Source: Psychromarinibacter sp048262455
Lineage (GTDB): Bacteria; Pseudomonadota; Alphaproteobacteria; Rhodobacterales; Rhodobacteraceae
DNA length: 64,000 bases
Direction of reading: 5' to 3'
NCBI GenBank assembly: GCA_048262455.1
Contig: JBLXFD010000002.1
Span: 176,036-240,035 of the forward strand
In this document: piece after piece, positions 1 to 9,173 of the stretch
Layout of the letters: each line of letters begins with the position of its first letter
Position numbering within the stretch: position 1 is the stretch's first letter
Notes under the pieces: model-generated
Told to the model about the DNA's origin: nothing
What the model saw: only the letters and a program-made list of their open reading frames with translations
Database searches by the model: none
Position numbers and translations under genes: made by a program

Positions 1-1
1 T

Positions 2-1876
2 GCCGGGGCCGTGACCCTGACCGACGACGCCCTGCGCCGGCGCGAGGTGGCGATGATCGCCGGCCGCGACGACCGCGAGGGGCTGGAGCTGCTGTCGCCG
101 CTCTACTACCTGCGCCGCGCCCTGACCCCCACCGCCGACCTGATCGACGGGGACCTGCAGGACATCCTGCTGGCTAATCCCGACGTGCTGGTGCTGGCCG
201 ACGTGGCGACGCTGGGCGCGGGAGAGCAGGCGCCGCTGCAGGACTGGGTCGAGAAGGGCGGGCTGCTGCTGCGCTTTGCCGGGCCGCGGCTGGCGGGCTC
301 TGACATGGGCCGCGCCGAGGAAGACCCGCTGATGCCGGTGCGGCTGCGCGCGGGCGGGCGCAGCATCGGCGGCGCCATGAGCTGGGGCGAGCCGAAGCGG
401 CTGCGGCCCTTCGCGGAAGGCTCGCCCTTCTTCGGGCTCGCGGTGCCGGAGGACGTGACCGTCACCAGCCAGGTGATGGCCCAGCCCGACCCGCAGCTGG
501 CAGAGCGGGTGATCGCCTCGCTCGCCGACGGCACGCCCTTGGTGACGCGCAAGCGGCTGGGGCAGGGGCAGGTGGTGCTGTTCCACGTCACCGCCAATGC
601 CGAGTGGTCGACGCTGCCGCTCTCGGGCCTGTTCGTGCAGATGCTGGAGCGGCTGGCGGTCTCGACTCGCCCCAGCCAGCCCACGGCCGAGGAACTGGCG
701 GGCACCACATGGGTGCCCGACGCGGTGCTGGACGGCTTCGGCGTGGTGCAGGACGCGGGCACGCTGCCGGGGGTGCCGGGCGAGCGGCTGGCCGAGGCGG
801 TGCCCGGCCCGCAGATGCCGCCGGGGCTGTACACCGGCGAGGATCGGCGCATCGCGGTGAACGTCACCGGCGCAGAGACGGAGCTGGCGGCGATGACCTG
901 GCCTGCCGGCGTGACGGTGACCGGGCTGGAGGTGCGCGACGAGGTGCGGCTGACCGGTTGGCTGCTGGCGGCGGCGCTGGCGCTGATGTGCCTCGACGTG
1001 ATCGCCTCGCTCTGGATCTCGGGGCGGCTGCCCCGGCTTTCGCGCGGCGCGGCGGCGGCGTTGCTGGGCGCGGCGCTGCTGGTGCCGCAGCCGCAGGGGG
1101 CATGGGCGCAGACCTCGGACGACGACCTGGCGATCCGCGCCACCTCGGAGACGACGCTGGGCTACGTGCTGACCGGCGACGACCGGCTGGACGGGGTGTC
1201 CGAGGCCGGTCTGCGGGGGCTGGGCGAGGTGCTGTGGAACCGCACCTCGATCGAGCCGGCCGATCCCATCGGCGTGGACCTGGAGCGCGACGAGCTGGCC
1301 TTCTTCGCCTTCCTCTACTGGCCGGTGACCGAGAACCAGCCGATGCCCTCCGCCGACGCCTACGCCCGGCTGAACCGCTACCTGCGGCAGGGCGGGATGA
1401 TCCTGTTCGACACCCGCGATGCCGACATCGCCGGCTTCGGCGCCTCCAGCCCCAACGGGCGCAAGCTGCAGCAGCTGGCCGCCGCGCTGGACGTGCCGCC
1501 GCTGGAGCCGGTGCCGGACGACCACGTGCTGACCCGCACCTTCTACCTGCTGCAGGACTTCCCCGGCCGCCACGCCGGCCGCGACGTCTGGGTCGAGGCG
1601 GCGCCGCCGGATGCCGAGCAGGTCGAGGGGATGCCGTTCCGCAACCTCAACGACAACGTGACCCCGGTGGTGATCGGCGGCAACGACTGGGCCGCCGCCT
1701 GGGCCAGCGACGAGCGCGGCAACCGCATGTTCCCGGTGGGCCGCGGCTTTGCCGGCGAGCGCCAGCGCGAGATGGCGCTGCGGTTCGGGGTGAACCTGAT
1801 CATGCACGTGCTGACCGGCAACTACAAATCCGACCAGGTGCACGTGCCGGCGCTGCTGGACCGGCTGGGCCAATGA
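2..1876 (+). CDS. DUF4159-type membrane protein (5' partial)
   Basis: The reading frame is open from the window edge, so the N-terminal part (in this family usually a BatA-like membrane domain) lies outside. What is visible is a glutamine-amidotransferase-like periplasmic region, a membrane segment about residues 315-340, a second hydrophobic stretch just after it ending in a signal-like AWAQ, then the C-terminal DUF4159 domain with FLYWPV, YLRQGGMILFDTRD and a GRGFAGERQRE-like tail. In alphaproteobacteria such proteins sit behind MoxR, DUF58 and VWA proteins. The next gene fits that cluster. The molecular role is unknown; a part in envelope maintenance is inferred from context. Confidence 0.8.
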   Translation, partial: AGAVTLTDDALRRREVAMIAGRDDREGLELLSPLYYLRRALTPTADLIDGDLQDILLANPDVLVLADVATLGAGEQAPLQDWVEKGGLLLRFAGPRLAGSDMGRAEEDPLMPVRLRAGGRSIGGAMSWGEPKRLRPFAEGSPFFGLAVPEDVTVTSQVMAQPDPQLAERVIASLADGTPLVTRKRLGQGQVVLFHVTANAEWSTLPLSGLFVQMLERLAVSTRPSQPTAEELAGTTWVPDAVLDGFGVVQDAGTLPGVPGERLAEAVPGPQMPPGLYTGEDRRIAVNVTGAETELAAMTWPAGVTVTGLEVRDEVRLTGWLLAAALALMCLDVIASLWISGRLPRLSRGAAAALLGAALLVPQPQGAWAQTSDDDLAIRATSETTLGYVLTGDDRLDGVSEAGLRGLGEVLWNRTSIEPADPIGVDLERDELAFFAFLYWPVTENQPMPSADAYARLNRYLRQGGMILFDTRDADIAGFGASSPNGRKLQQLAAALDVPPLEPVPDDHVLTRTFYLLQDFPGRHAGRDVWVEAAPPDAEQVEGMPFRNLNDNVTPVVIGGNDWAAAWASDERGNRMFPVGRGFAGERQREMALRFGVNLIMHVLTGNYKSDQVHVPALLDRLGQ

Positions 1877-1903
1877 GCGCGGCGCCCGATAACCGGCGGG
1901 GCA

Positions 1904-1967
1904 GGGGGCTGTCCGCCCCCTCTGGCCTGCGGCCATTCACCCCCGAGGATATTTCGAAACCAGAGAT
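1904..1967 (+). repeat. Hairpin plus GAGGATATTT intergenic repeat, copy 1
   Basis: A perfect hairpin GGGGGC/GCCCCC (1904-1909 with 1915-1920) is followed by CCCCGAGGATATTT and GAAACCAGAGAT. The same order of hairpin, C-run, GATAyTT and GAAACCAGAGAT recurs at 7594-7642. It lies between two co-directional genes. The function is unknown. Confidence 0.6.
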
Positions 1968-1982
1968 GGCAGGAGGGTCCGC

Positions 1983-4058
1983 GTGACCGGATCGGTGATC
2001 TTCGACCCGCTGCTGGCCTGGCCCCTGGTCTGGGCCGCGGCCGCGCTGGCGGCGCTGTTCGTGGCGGCGGCGGTCCTGCGGGGGCTGTCCGGCTGGTGGC
2101 TGCGGGCGCTGGCGGCGCTGGTGCTGGTAGCGGCGCTGCTGAACCCCTCGTTGCAGCAGGAGGAGCGGGCGCCGCTGAGCGACATCGTGATCCTGGTGGT
2201 GGACGAGAGCGCCAGCCAGCGCATCGCCGGGCGTCCGGCGCAGACCGAGGCGGCGATCGCGGCGGTGGAGGGCGAGGTGGCGGCGCTGCGGAACACCGAG
2301 CTGCGGGTGGTGCCGCTGGGCGACGGCGACGGCGACCAGGGCACGCTGCTGATGAGCGCCCTGGCCGAGGCCATGGCCGAGGAGCCGCGGGCGCGACTGG
2401 CCGGGGCGATCCTGCTGACCGACGGGCAGCTGCACGACGTGGACCGCGCCCCCGACCTGCCGGCGCCGCTGCACGTGCTGCTGACGGGCCGCGCGGCCGA
2501 CTGGGACCGGCGGCTGCTGGTGACCAACGCGCCGGCCTTCGCGATCCTGGGAGAGCCTGTGACCCTGCGGCTGATGATCGAGGACCAGGGCGCAGTGCCC
2601 GCCGGCGAGGGCGCCAGCGCCGAGCTGCGGATCGCCGTGGACGGCGGCGAGGCGCAGGTCTTCCAGGTGCCCGTGGGCGAGGAGCTGGAGCTGCCGGTGA
2701 CGCTGCCCCACGGCGGCATGAACGTGATCCAGTTCACCGTGCCCGAGGCCGGGGGCGAGCTGACCGACCGCAACAATTCCGCGGTGGTGCAGATCAACGG
2801 GGTGCGCGACCGGCTGCGGGTGCTGCTGGTGTCCGGCGAGCCGCACCCCGGCGAGCGGACATGGCGCAACCTGCTGAAGTCCGACAGCTCTGTCGACCTG
2901 GTGCATTTCACCATCCTGCGCCCGCCCGAGAAGCAGGACGGCGTGCCGGTGGACGAGCTGAGCCTGATCGCCTTTCCGACGCGCGAGCTGTTCATCGACA
3001 AGATCGACGAGTTCGACCTGATCATCTTCGACCGCTACAAGCGGCGGGGGATCCTGCCCTCGCTTTATCTCGACAACGTGCGGCAATACGTCGAGGGCGG
3101 CGGCGCGGTGCTGGTGGCGGCGGGGCCGGATTTCGCCACCGCGAACTCGCTGTATCGCTCGCCGCTGGGCGACGTGCTGCCCGCCGCGCCCACCAGCCGG
3201 GTGATCGAGGAGGGCTTTCGCCCCGCCATCAGCGCGCTTGGCGCGCGGCATCCCGTGACCGCCGGGCTGGAGGCCTTCGCGCCGCCGGCGCCGGAGGGCG
3301 AGGAGGGGCCGGGCTGGGGCCGCTGGTTCCGGCTGATCGACCTGGAGGCGACCTCGGGCGACGTGGTGATGACCGCCCTGGACGACCGGCCGCTGCTGGT
3401 GCTTGACCGGATCGGCGAGGGGCGCATCGCGCTGCTGGGGTCCGACCATGCCTGGCTGTGGAACCGCGGTTTCGAGGGCGGCGGGCCGCAGCTGGAGCTG
3501 CTGCGGCGGCTGGCGCACTGGATGATGAAGGAGCCGGAGCTGGAGGAGGAGGCGCTGGGCGCGGTGGCCGAGGGCCAGACCATGACCATCACCCGGCGCA
3601 CCCTGGGCGAGGCGGTGGGCGAGGTGGAACTGACCGCGCCTGACGGCAGCGTCGTGATGGTGCCGCTGGAGGAGGTGGCGCCGGGCCGCTTCGAGGCGGT
3701 GGTGGAGGGGCCGGAGATCGGTCTTTACCGCCTGCGCGAGGGGGACCGCGAGGCGGTCATCGCGCTGGGCCCCGCGGCGCCGAAGGAATTCGAGGCGACC
3801 ATCGCCTCGGGCGAGCTGCTGGCGCCGGAGGTGGACGCCACCCGCGGCGGCATCGCCCGCATCGAGGAGGGTCTGCCGGACCTGCGCAGCGTGCGCCCGG
3901 GGCGACCGGCGGCGGGGCGCGGCTGGTTGGGGATCACCCCGCGCGAAGCCTACCTGACCGCGGACGTGACGGTGGTGCCGCTGGTGCAGGGCTGGCTGTT
4001 CCTGCTGCTGGCCTCGCTGCTGATGGTCGGGGCCTGGCTGCGCGAAGGGCGGCGGTAG
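1983..4058 (+). CDS. VWA/GATase-like membrane protein
   Basis: A 691-residue protein with two N-terminal membrane segments (about residues 8-30 and 37-55), a large exported region and one C-terminal membrane segment (about 665-685). Just after the second segment is IVILVVDESASQR, whose DxSxS pattern resembles the metal-ion-dependent adhesion site of von Willebrand A domains. The middle (about 290-420) resembles class I glutamine-amidotransferase-like folds seen in this cluster. The GTG start at 1983 is preceded by AGGAGG. It follows the DUF4159 gene in the same direction, so a shared membrane complex is likely. The exact function is unknown. Confidence 0.72.
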   Translation: MTGSVIFDPLLAWPLVWAAAALAALFVAAAVLRGLSGWWLRALAALVLVAALLNPSLQQEERAPLSDIVILVVDESASQRIAGRPAQTEAAIAAVEGEVAALRNTELRVVPLGDGDGDQGTLLMSALAEAMAEEPRARLAGAILLTDGQLHDVDRAPDLPAPLHVLLTGRAADWDRRLLVTNAPAFAILGEPVTLRLMIEDQGAVPAGEGASAELRIAVDGGEAQVFQVPVGEELELPVTLPHGGMNVIQFTVPEAGGELTDRNNSAVVQINGVRDRLRVLLVSGEPHPGERTWRNLLKSDSSVDLVHFTILRPPEKQDGVPVDELSLIAFPTRELFIDKIDEFDLIIFDRYKRRGILPSLYLDNVRQYVEGGGAVLVAAGPDFATANSLYRSPLGDVLPAAPTSRVIEEGFRPAISALGARHPVTAGLEAFAPPAPEGEEGPGWGRWFRLIDLEATSGDVVMTALDDRPLLVLDRIGEGRIALLGSDHAWLWNRGFEGGGPQLELLRRLAHWMMKEPELEEEALGAVAEGQTMTITRRTLGEAVGEVELTAPDGSVVMVPLEEVAPGRFEAVVEGPEIGLYRLREGDREAVIALGPAAPKEFEATIASGELLAPEVDATRGGIARIEEGLPDLRSVRPGRPAAGRGWLGITPREAYLTADVTVVPLVQGWLFLLLASLLMVGAWLREGRR

Positions 4059-4122
4059 CCGCCGCGCGCTCAGGATCATCATCTAGGGGAATGGTGCGCC
4101 CGCCGAGGGAGGGGCGAGGTGA

Positions 4123-4219
4123 GAGGCTGGACAACGACCCAAGCGGGGCTCGTTACGGCTGCTTCCTTCCGGACCTGACCGGGTTGGCGAGGCGCCTGCC
4201 CGCGCCAACCTCTCGAGCC
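4123..4219 (-). ncRNA. ffs: Signal recognition particle RNA, small bacterial type
   Basis: The minus strand carries the universally conserved SRP tip GGTCAGGTCCGGAAGGAAGC (complement of about 4158-4182). The ends GGCTCG/CGAGCC (4214-4219 and 4147-4152) close the helix. This RNA binds Ffh and guides ribosomes making membrane proteins to FtsY. The 3' boundary is approximate, set from the usual length near 97 bases. Confidence 0.93.
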
Positions 4220-4221
4220 GG

Positions 4222-4250
4222 TACATAGGGGCGGCGCGGCGGATTCGCAA
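4222..4250 (-). promoter_or_regulatory. Promoter of the SRP RNA gene
   Basis: Reading the minus strand, TTGCGA (4250-4245) and TATGTA (4227-4222) are separated by 17 bases. They place transcription start a few bases later, at the 5' end of the SRP RNA helix. This agrees with a sigma-70 type promoter. Confidence 0.6.
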
Positions 4251-4353
4251 GCCTGCCGGTGGCGTGTCGCCAGTGGACCGGGAATCCGTCGCAAAGGGAC
4301 GCGACCCGGCGCGGCGGGGGGCCGCACGCTTGGAGGCAGCACAGGAGGCCGCC

Positions 4354-5487
4354 ATGCTTGACACCCCCGCGCTCACCCTCGCCGCCGACGGGCTGCACCT
4401 GTCACGGGGCGAGGCGCCCGATGCCGTCTTCCCCCTGCTGTGGCTGCGGCACAATTGCCCCAGCGCCTTCCACCCCGAGACGGAGGAGCGGGTGCTGGAC
4501 CTGCGGGACCTGCCCGAGGCGCCGGTGCTGGACGCGGCTGCGCTGACGGACGGGCAGCTGCGGCTGAGCTGGGAGGGCGGGCACGAGAGCCGCTTTGCGC
4601 TGGACTGGCTGCTGGACCACGTGCCCGGCACCCCGCCCCGCGACCCGGCGCGGCTGGCGCCGGTGCTGTGGGACGGCGCTTTGGGCGCGGCAGGCGTGCC
4701 GCGGCACCGGGCGGAGGAGATCCTGCGGGACGACGCGGCGCTGGCGCAGTGGATGCGCGAGACGGCGCGCTACGGGCTGTCGATCGTGGAGGGCGTGGCG
4801 CCGGAGCCGGAGGCGGGCATGGCGGTGGCCCGGCGCGCGGGCTTCCTGCGCGAGACGAACTTTGGCCTCACCTTCGCGGTGCGGACCAGGCCGAACCCGA
4901 ACAACCTTGCCTATACCTCCGAGGCGCTGCCGCTGCACACCGACCTGCCGAACCAGGAATTGCCGCCGGGCTACCAGTTCCTGCATTGCATCGCCAACGA
5001 GGCGGAGGGCGGCGGCTCTGTCTTCGTGGACGGGTTCCGCGTGGCGGAGGACCTGTGCCGCGAGGCGCCGGAGGATTTCGCCCTGCTGACCAAGGTGCCG
5101 GTGCCCTTCCGGTTCCACGACGCCGAGACCGACCTGCGCAGCCACCGGCCGATCATCGACCTGCACCACGACGGGCGGGTAAAGGAAATCTCGCACAGCG
5201 CGCACCTGGTGGATGTCTTCGACATGGAGCCACGGGTGCTGGCGGCTTTCTACCCGGTGTTCCGGCGCTGGCTGGCGCGGCTGGACGACCCGGCGGGGGC
5301 GGTGACGCTGAAGCTGCGGGGCGGCGAGATCGCGGTTTTCGACAACCGGCGCACGCTGCACGGGCGCACGCGCTTTTTGCCCAACACCGGCCACCGGCAC
5401 CTGCACGGCTGCTACGTGGACCGGCAGGAGTTCGACAGCCGGCTGCGGGTGCTGGCCCGCGCCGCGGAAGGCGGCCGGGGGGCGTGA
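4354..5487 (+). CDS. Gamma-butyrobetaine dioxygenase-like Fe(II)/2OG oxygenase
   Basis: A 377-residue protein with an N-terminal DUF971-like domain (LRHNCPS motif near residue 32) followed by a TauD/TfdA-type oxygenase domain. The iron ligands are visible as HTD (LPLHTDLPNQ) and the distal His in RRTLHGRTRF; the downstream Arg that would bind 2-oxoglutarate is present. This architecture is that of gamma-butyrobetaine hydroxylase and trimethyllysine dioxygenase, which act in carnitine synthesis. The exact substrate cannot be fixed from sequence. ATG 4354 is chosen because AGGAGG sits just upstream; the frame stays open further 5' without homology-like sequence. Confidence 0.82.
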   Translation: MLDTPALTLAADGLHLSRGEAPDAVFPLLWLRHNCPSAFHPETEERVLDLRDLPEAPVLDAAALTDGQLRLSWEGGHESRFALDWLLDHVPGTPPRDPARLAPVLWDGALGAAGVPRHRAEEILRDDAALAQWMRETARYGLSIVEGVAPEPEAGMAVARRAGFLRETNFGLTFAVRTRPNPNNLAYTSEALPLHTDLPNQELPPGYQFLHCIANEAEGGGSVFVDGFRVAEDLCREAPEDFALLTKVPVPFRFHDAETDLRSHRPIIDLHHDGRVKEISHSAHLVDVFDMEPRVLAAFYPVFRRWLARLDDPAGAVTLKLRGGEIAVFDNRRTLHGRTRFLPNTGHRHLHGCYVDRQEFDSRLRVLARAAEGGRGA

Positions 5488-5503
5488 CCCCCGGCCGGCA
5501 TCG

Positions 5504-7483
5504 TCACAGTCGGATGCGGTAGCGCGCGAAGCCGTCGGGCCCGTCGCCTGCCTCCTCGATCGTCACGCCCTTCACGTCGCCGATGTAGCCGGAGGCCGCG
5601 GGGCCGGTGTCGAACAGCACCGTCGCCCCCTCCAGCGGCGCGAAGGTCCAGTTGGCGTCGGCCGAGGGATTGATGGTGCCCTGCTCGACGATGTAGCGGA
5701 CGATCACGTCGCGGTTGGTGTCCGGCGCCTCGAAGATCAGGGTCGAGCCGTCGGCGCCCGGGAAGCTGCCGCCGCCGCCGGCGCGGTAGTTGTTGGTGGC
5801 CACCACGAATTCCTGCGTCGGGTCGATAGGCTGGCCGTTGTACTGCAGGTCGACGATGCGGCTGGCGTCCGGGTTCTCCAGCTCTCCCTTCGGGCCGTAT
5901 TTCGATGGCTGGCTGAGGTCGATCCGGTAGGTCACGCCGTCCATCACGTCGAAGTTGTAGCTGGGGAAGTCGGGGTTCAGCAGCACCTGGTCGGGCTTGC
6001 CCGGCTCCACCATGTTGAACATGCCGGCGGAGCGTTCCAGCCAGTCCTTGACCTGCGCGCCGGTGATCTTCACCGCCCGCACGGTGTTGGGGTAGAGGTA
6101 GAGGTCGGCGACGTTCTTGATCGCCACGCTGCCGCGGCCGACGTCGGTGTAATACTCCGGCCCGCCGCGGCCGCCGGCCTTGAAGGGCGCGGCGGCGGAG
6201 AGGATCGGCAGGCCCGCGTACTCGCTGCCCGCCAGCATCTGCTCGATGTACCAGGTCTGGGCGTTCGAGACGATCTGCACCGAGGGATCATCCGCCACCA
6301 GCGCGAAGTAGCTGTGCAGCGGCGCCGAGGTCTCGCCCACCGCGCGGCGCACGTACTCCAGCGTCGCCTCGTGCTCTGGCCGGACGCTTTCCAGCACTTC
6401 CTCGTCGCTGTCCACCAGCGCGGTGACAGTGCGGTCCTCGTTCCGCTGCGAGATCGGCCGCGCCGAGGTCTCGTAGCCCATGACGCGCCAGGCGTTGCCG
6501 TCCCGTTCCAGCATCAGGTCGATCAGCCCGAGGTGCGAGCCCCAGAAGCCGCCCATGGTGGCCGGCTTGCCGTGGATCGTGCCCTTGGCGGCGTCGACGG
6601 CGGCGTAGCCTTGGTAGGTGTCCGAGGGGAAGACGAGATGGCTGTGGCCGGTCATCACCGCGTCGATCCCGTCCACGGCGGCGAGGGGGACAGAGGCGTT
6701 CTCCATCATCTCGACATGCTCGGCAGAGCCGATGCCGGAGTGCGACAGCGCGATCACGATGTCCGCGCCGGCCTCGCGCATCTCGGGCACGTAAGCCTCG
6801 GCGGTGCGGACGATGTCGCGGACCTGCACCTTGCCCTCCAGGTGCTTGCTGTCCCAGGTCATGATCTGCGGCGGGGTGAAGCCGATGATGCCGATCCGGA
6901 TGGGATGCTCGGCCCCGGCGCCGTCCTTCAGCATCCGGTCGAGGATCACGTAGGGCTTGAACAGGGTCTTGTCGTCCCGCGGGGCGCCGCCCAGTTCCGT
7001 CGCGACGTTGGCCAGCACCACAGGGAATTTCGCGCCGGCCATGGCGTTGTTCAGGAACTCGAGCCCGTAGTTGAACTCGTGGTTGCCGATGGTGGTGGCG
7101 TCGTAGCCCAGCGTGTTCATGGCGGTGATCATCGGGTGCATGTCGCCGGCCTTCATGCCGCGCTCGTAGGCGATGTAGTCGCCCATCGGGTTGCCCTGGA
7201 TCAGGTCGCCGTTGTCCAGCAGCAGCGCGTTGGTGGCCTCGGCGCGGATCTCCTCGACAATCGAGGCGGTGCGGGCGAGGCCGACGGTGTCGACGGGTTT
7301 GTCGGCGTAATAGTCGTAGGGGAAGATGTGGACGTGCAGGTCGGTCGTTTCCATCAGCCGCAGGTGGGCCTGGCCTGCGGCGGCGCGGGCGGAGAAGGGG
7401 TGAAGGGCGATCAAGGACGCTCCTGCGGCTGTGCCGGCAAGGAAGGCGCGGCGGTTCAGAAGGCTGGGGACGGGTCTGGTCAT
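5504..7483 (-). CDS. cpdB: 2',3'-cyclic-nucleotide 2'-phosphodiesterase/3'-nucleotidase, Tat-exported
   Basis: A 659-residue bifunctional periplasmic enzyme that hydrolyses 2',3'-cyclic nucleotides and then the 3'-phosphate, releasing nucleosides for uptake. The N-terminus has a twin-arginine signal (LNRRAFLAG), so it is exported folded. The metallophosphatase domain shows TTDLHVHIF, GNHEFNYG and GHSH metal-binding motifs. The C-terminal half is a 5'-nucleotidase C domain. The start at 7483 has GGGAGA upstream. Length agrees with the family. It is convergent with the preceding dioxygenase and divergent from nudC. Confidence 0.9.
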   Translation of the reverse strand: MTRPVPSLLNRRAFLAGTAAGASLIALHPFSARAAAGQAHLRLMETTDLHVHIFPYDYYADKPVDTVGLARTASIVEEIRAEATNALLLDNGDLIQGNPMGDYIAYERGMKAGDMHPMITAMNTLGYDATTIGNHEFNYGLEFLNNAMAGAKFPVVLANVATELGGAPRDDKTLFKPYVILDRMLKDGAGAEHPIRIGIIGFTPPQIMTWDSKHLEGKVQVRDIVRTAEAYVPEMREAGADIVIALSHSGIGSAEHVEMMENASVPLAAVDGIDAVMTGHSHLVFPSDTYQGYAAVDAAKGTIHGKPATMGGFWGSHLGLIDLMLERDGNAWRVMGYETSARPISQRNEDRTVTALVDSDEEVLESVRPEHEATLEYVRRAVGETSAPLHSYFALVADDPSVQIVSNAQTWYIEQMLAGSEYAGLPILSAAAPFKAGGRGGPEYYTDVGRGSVAIKNVADLYLYPNTVRAVKITGAQVKDWLERSAGMFNMVEPGKPDQVLLNPDFPSYNFDVMDGVTYRIDLSQPSKYGPKGELENPDASRIVDLQYNGQPIDPTQEFVVATNNYRAGGGGSFPGADGSTLIFEAPDTNRDVIVRYIVEQGTINPSADANWTFAPLEGATVLFDTGPAASGYIGDVKGVTIEEAGDGPDGFARYRIRL

Positions 7484-7593
7484 AGCGATTCTCCCTGACG
7501 AGTGGGACAAGCCTATAGCGGGGTTTTGTGACACCAAAGCATTCGTTTCCGGCGATCCGGCGGAGCGCCTGCGGCGCAAGACCCTTGGTGGGA

Positions 7594-7642
7594 CGAGGGG
7601 CGCTGCCCCTCGCGCTCCCCGGGATACTTGGAAACCAGAGAT
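7594..7642 (+). repeat. Hairpin plus GATACTT intergenic repeat, copy 2
   Basis: A perfect 8-bp hairpin CGAGGGGC/GCCCCTCG (7594-7612) is followed by CTCCCCGGGATACTTGG and GAAACCAGAGAT. The last 12 bases are identical to those of the repeat at 1904-1967, while the hairpin stem differs in sequence. It lies in the space between cpdB and nudC. Confidence 0.6.
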
Positions 7643-7715
7643 TTGCAGCGGGCGGGCCGAATTGCACCGGCGGCTGGCGCATGCGATGACGGCGCGGGGC
7701 AGCGGGAGGCGACAG

Positions 7716-8678
7716 GTGCGGCTGGCGGAGAGCGTGACTTTCGGGGGATCGGCCCTGGACCGGGCGGCGGAGCGGCGCGGCGACGCGGCGGCGATGGCGG
7801 GGATGCTGGCGGACCCGGCGGCGCGGGTGCTGCCGATCTGGCGCGGCAAGCCGCTGTTCGGGGACGCGGACCTGGACGGGCTGGGCTGGCTGGAGGTGGG
7901 GCACCGGCTGCTGGTCTCGGCCGGGCTGAAGATCTTCCTGGGGCTGGACGAGGGCGCGCCGCGCTTTGCTTGCGACGTCTCGGCCTGGGAGCCGCAGGTG
8001 ATGCCCGAGGAACTGGGCGGTTTCGCCGACCCCTCGCGCCAGTACCACCCGGCGCTGGCGCCGACCCAGAGTTTCGCCGAGCTGCGCGGCGCCATGACCC
8101 GGCTGACCCCGCGCGAGGCGGAGCTGGCGGCCACCGCCAAGGCTGTCACCGGCTGGCACGCCACCCACGGGTTCTGCGCGCGCTGCGGCGCCGCGTCGGA
8201 GGTGGCGATGGCCGGCTGGCAGCGCGATTGCCGGGCCTGCGGGACCTCGCATTTCCCGCGCACCGACCCGGTGGTGATCATGCTGATCCTGCGCGGCAAC
8301 TCGGTTCTGCTGGGGCGCAACGCGGCCTGGCCGGAGGGGATGTATTCGCTGCTGGCCGGTTTCGTCGAGCCCGGAGAGCCGATCGAGGCCGCGGTGCGGC
8401 GCGAGGTCTTCGAGGAGGCGGGGATTCGGGTGGGACGCGTGGACTATCTGGCTTCGCAGCCCTGGCCGTTTCCGATGTCGCTGATGTTCGGCTGCACCGG
8501 CGAGGCGCTGGACGCGGAGATCACGGTGGACCCGGCAGAGCTGGAGGACGCCATATGGGTCAGCCGGGAAGAGATGATGGAGGTTTTCGCGGGCAACAGT
8601 ACCCGCCTGAAACCGGCGCGGCGCGGGGCGATCGCGCATTTCCTGATTTCAAACTGGCTTGCCGACCGGCTAGACTGA
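7716..8678 (+). CDS. nudC: NAD(+)/NADH diphosphatase (Nudix)
   Basis: Hydrolyses NADH (and NAD capping RNA 5' ends in characterised relatives) to NMNH and AMP. Visible are a zinc ribbon with two CxxC pairs (CARC and CRAC, about residues 150-175), the Nudix box GFVEPGEPIEAAVRREVFEE (about 214-236) and the NADH-type SQPWPFP motif downstream. The GTG at 7716 is preferred because GGGAGG lies six bases upstream and family conservation begins at RLAESVTF. An in-frame ATG at 7686 is the alternative. At 320 residues it has the usual length for alphaproteobacteria. Confidence 0.9.
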   Translation: MRLAESVTFGGSALDRAAERRGDAAAMAGMLADPAARVLPIWRGKPLFGDADLDGLGWLEVGHRLLVSAGLKIFLGLDEGAPRFACDVSAWEPQVMPEELGGFADPSRQYHPALAPTQSFAELRGAMTRLTPREAELAATAKAVTGWHATHGFCARCGAASEVAMAGWQRDCRACGTSHFPRTDPVVIMLILRGNSVLLGRNAAWPEGMYSLLAGFVEPGEPIEAAVRREVFEEAGIRVGRVDYLASQPWPFPMSLMFGCTGEALDAEITVDPAELEDAIWVSREEMMEVFAGNSTRLKPARRGAIAHFLISNWLADRLD

Positions 8679-8705
8679 CCCGCAAAGGCAAGGGGCAGAG
8701 CGGCA

Positions 8706-9173
8706 ATGCAATTTTCTACCCGAGAGGACATCGAGGCACCGATCCAGAAGGTCTGGGAGGCGGTGACCGATTTTCATGGGTTCGAGCAGGCGGCGCGGCG
8801 GCGCGGCGCGGAGGTGCGGCGCGAGGATCCCGCGGGCGGGCCCGGGGCCGGCACCCTCTGGAACGTCGACTTCGAGTTTCGCGGCAAGCCCCGCGCCGTG
8901 GAGGCGCGGATCACCGGCCATGACGCGCCGGAGAGCCTGCGGGTGGACAGTGTCTCTGGCGGGCTGGAGGGGCTGGTGGCGGTGAACCTGCAGCCGCTGT
9001 CGCCGCGGCGCACCCGGCTGGAGATCACCATCGACCTGAAGCCCGGCAGCCTGTCCGCGCGGCTGCTGGTGCAGTCTCTGAAGTTCGCGCGCGCCAGCCT
9101 GAACAAGCGGTTCGAGAACCGGGTGGATGACCTTGCCCGCAGCATCGAGAGGCAATCCGTGCAGGCAGGATGA
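8706..9173 (+). CDS. SRPBCC (START-like) fold protein
   Basis: A 155-residue protein beginning MQFSTREDIEAPIQKVWEAV, the typical first strand and helix of the polyketide-cyclase/START-like SRPBCC fold. These proteins bind hydrophobic ligands in a helix-grip pocket; the ligand here is unknown. The frame ends inside the ATG of the next gene (ATGA overlap), so the two are probably translated together. It starts 27 bases after nudC. Confidence 0.7.
   Translation: MQFSTREDIEAPIQKVWEAVTDFHGFEQAARRRGAEVRREDPAGGPGAGTLWNVDFEFRGKPRAVEARITGHDAPESLRVDSVSGGLEGLVAVNLQPLSPRRTRLEITIDLKPGSLSARLLVQSLKFARASLNKRFENRVDDLARSIERQSVQAG

Noticed and set aside
1800..4082. A 760-codon open frame on the minus strand opposite the VWA-like gene
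   Set aside because: Its composition is His/Gln/Arg/Pro-rich with no motif, a known artefact of high-GC genes read on the opposite strand; the + strand gene has proper membrane segments and a ribosome site.
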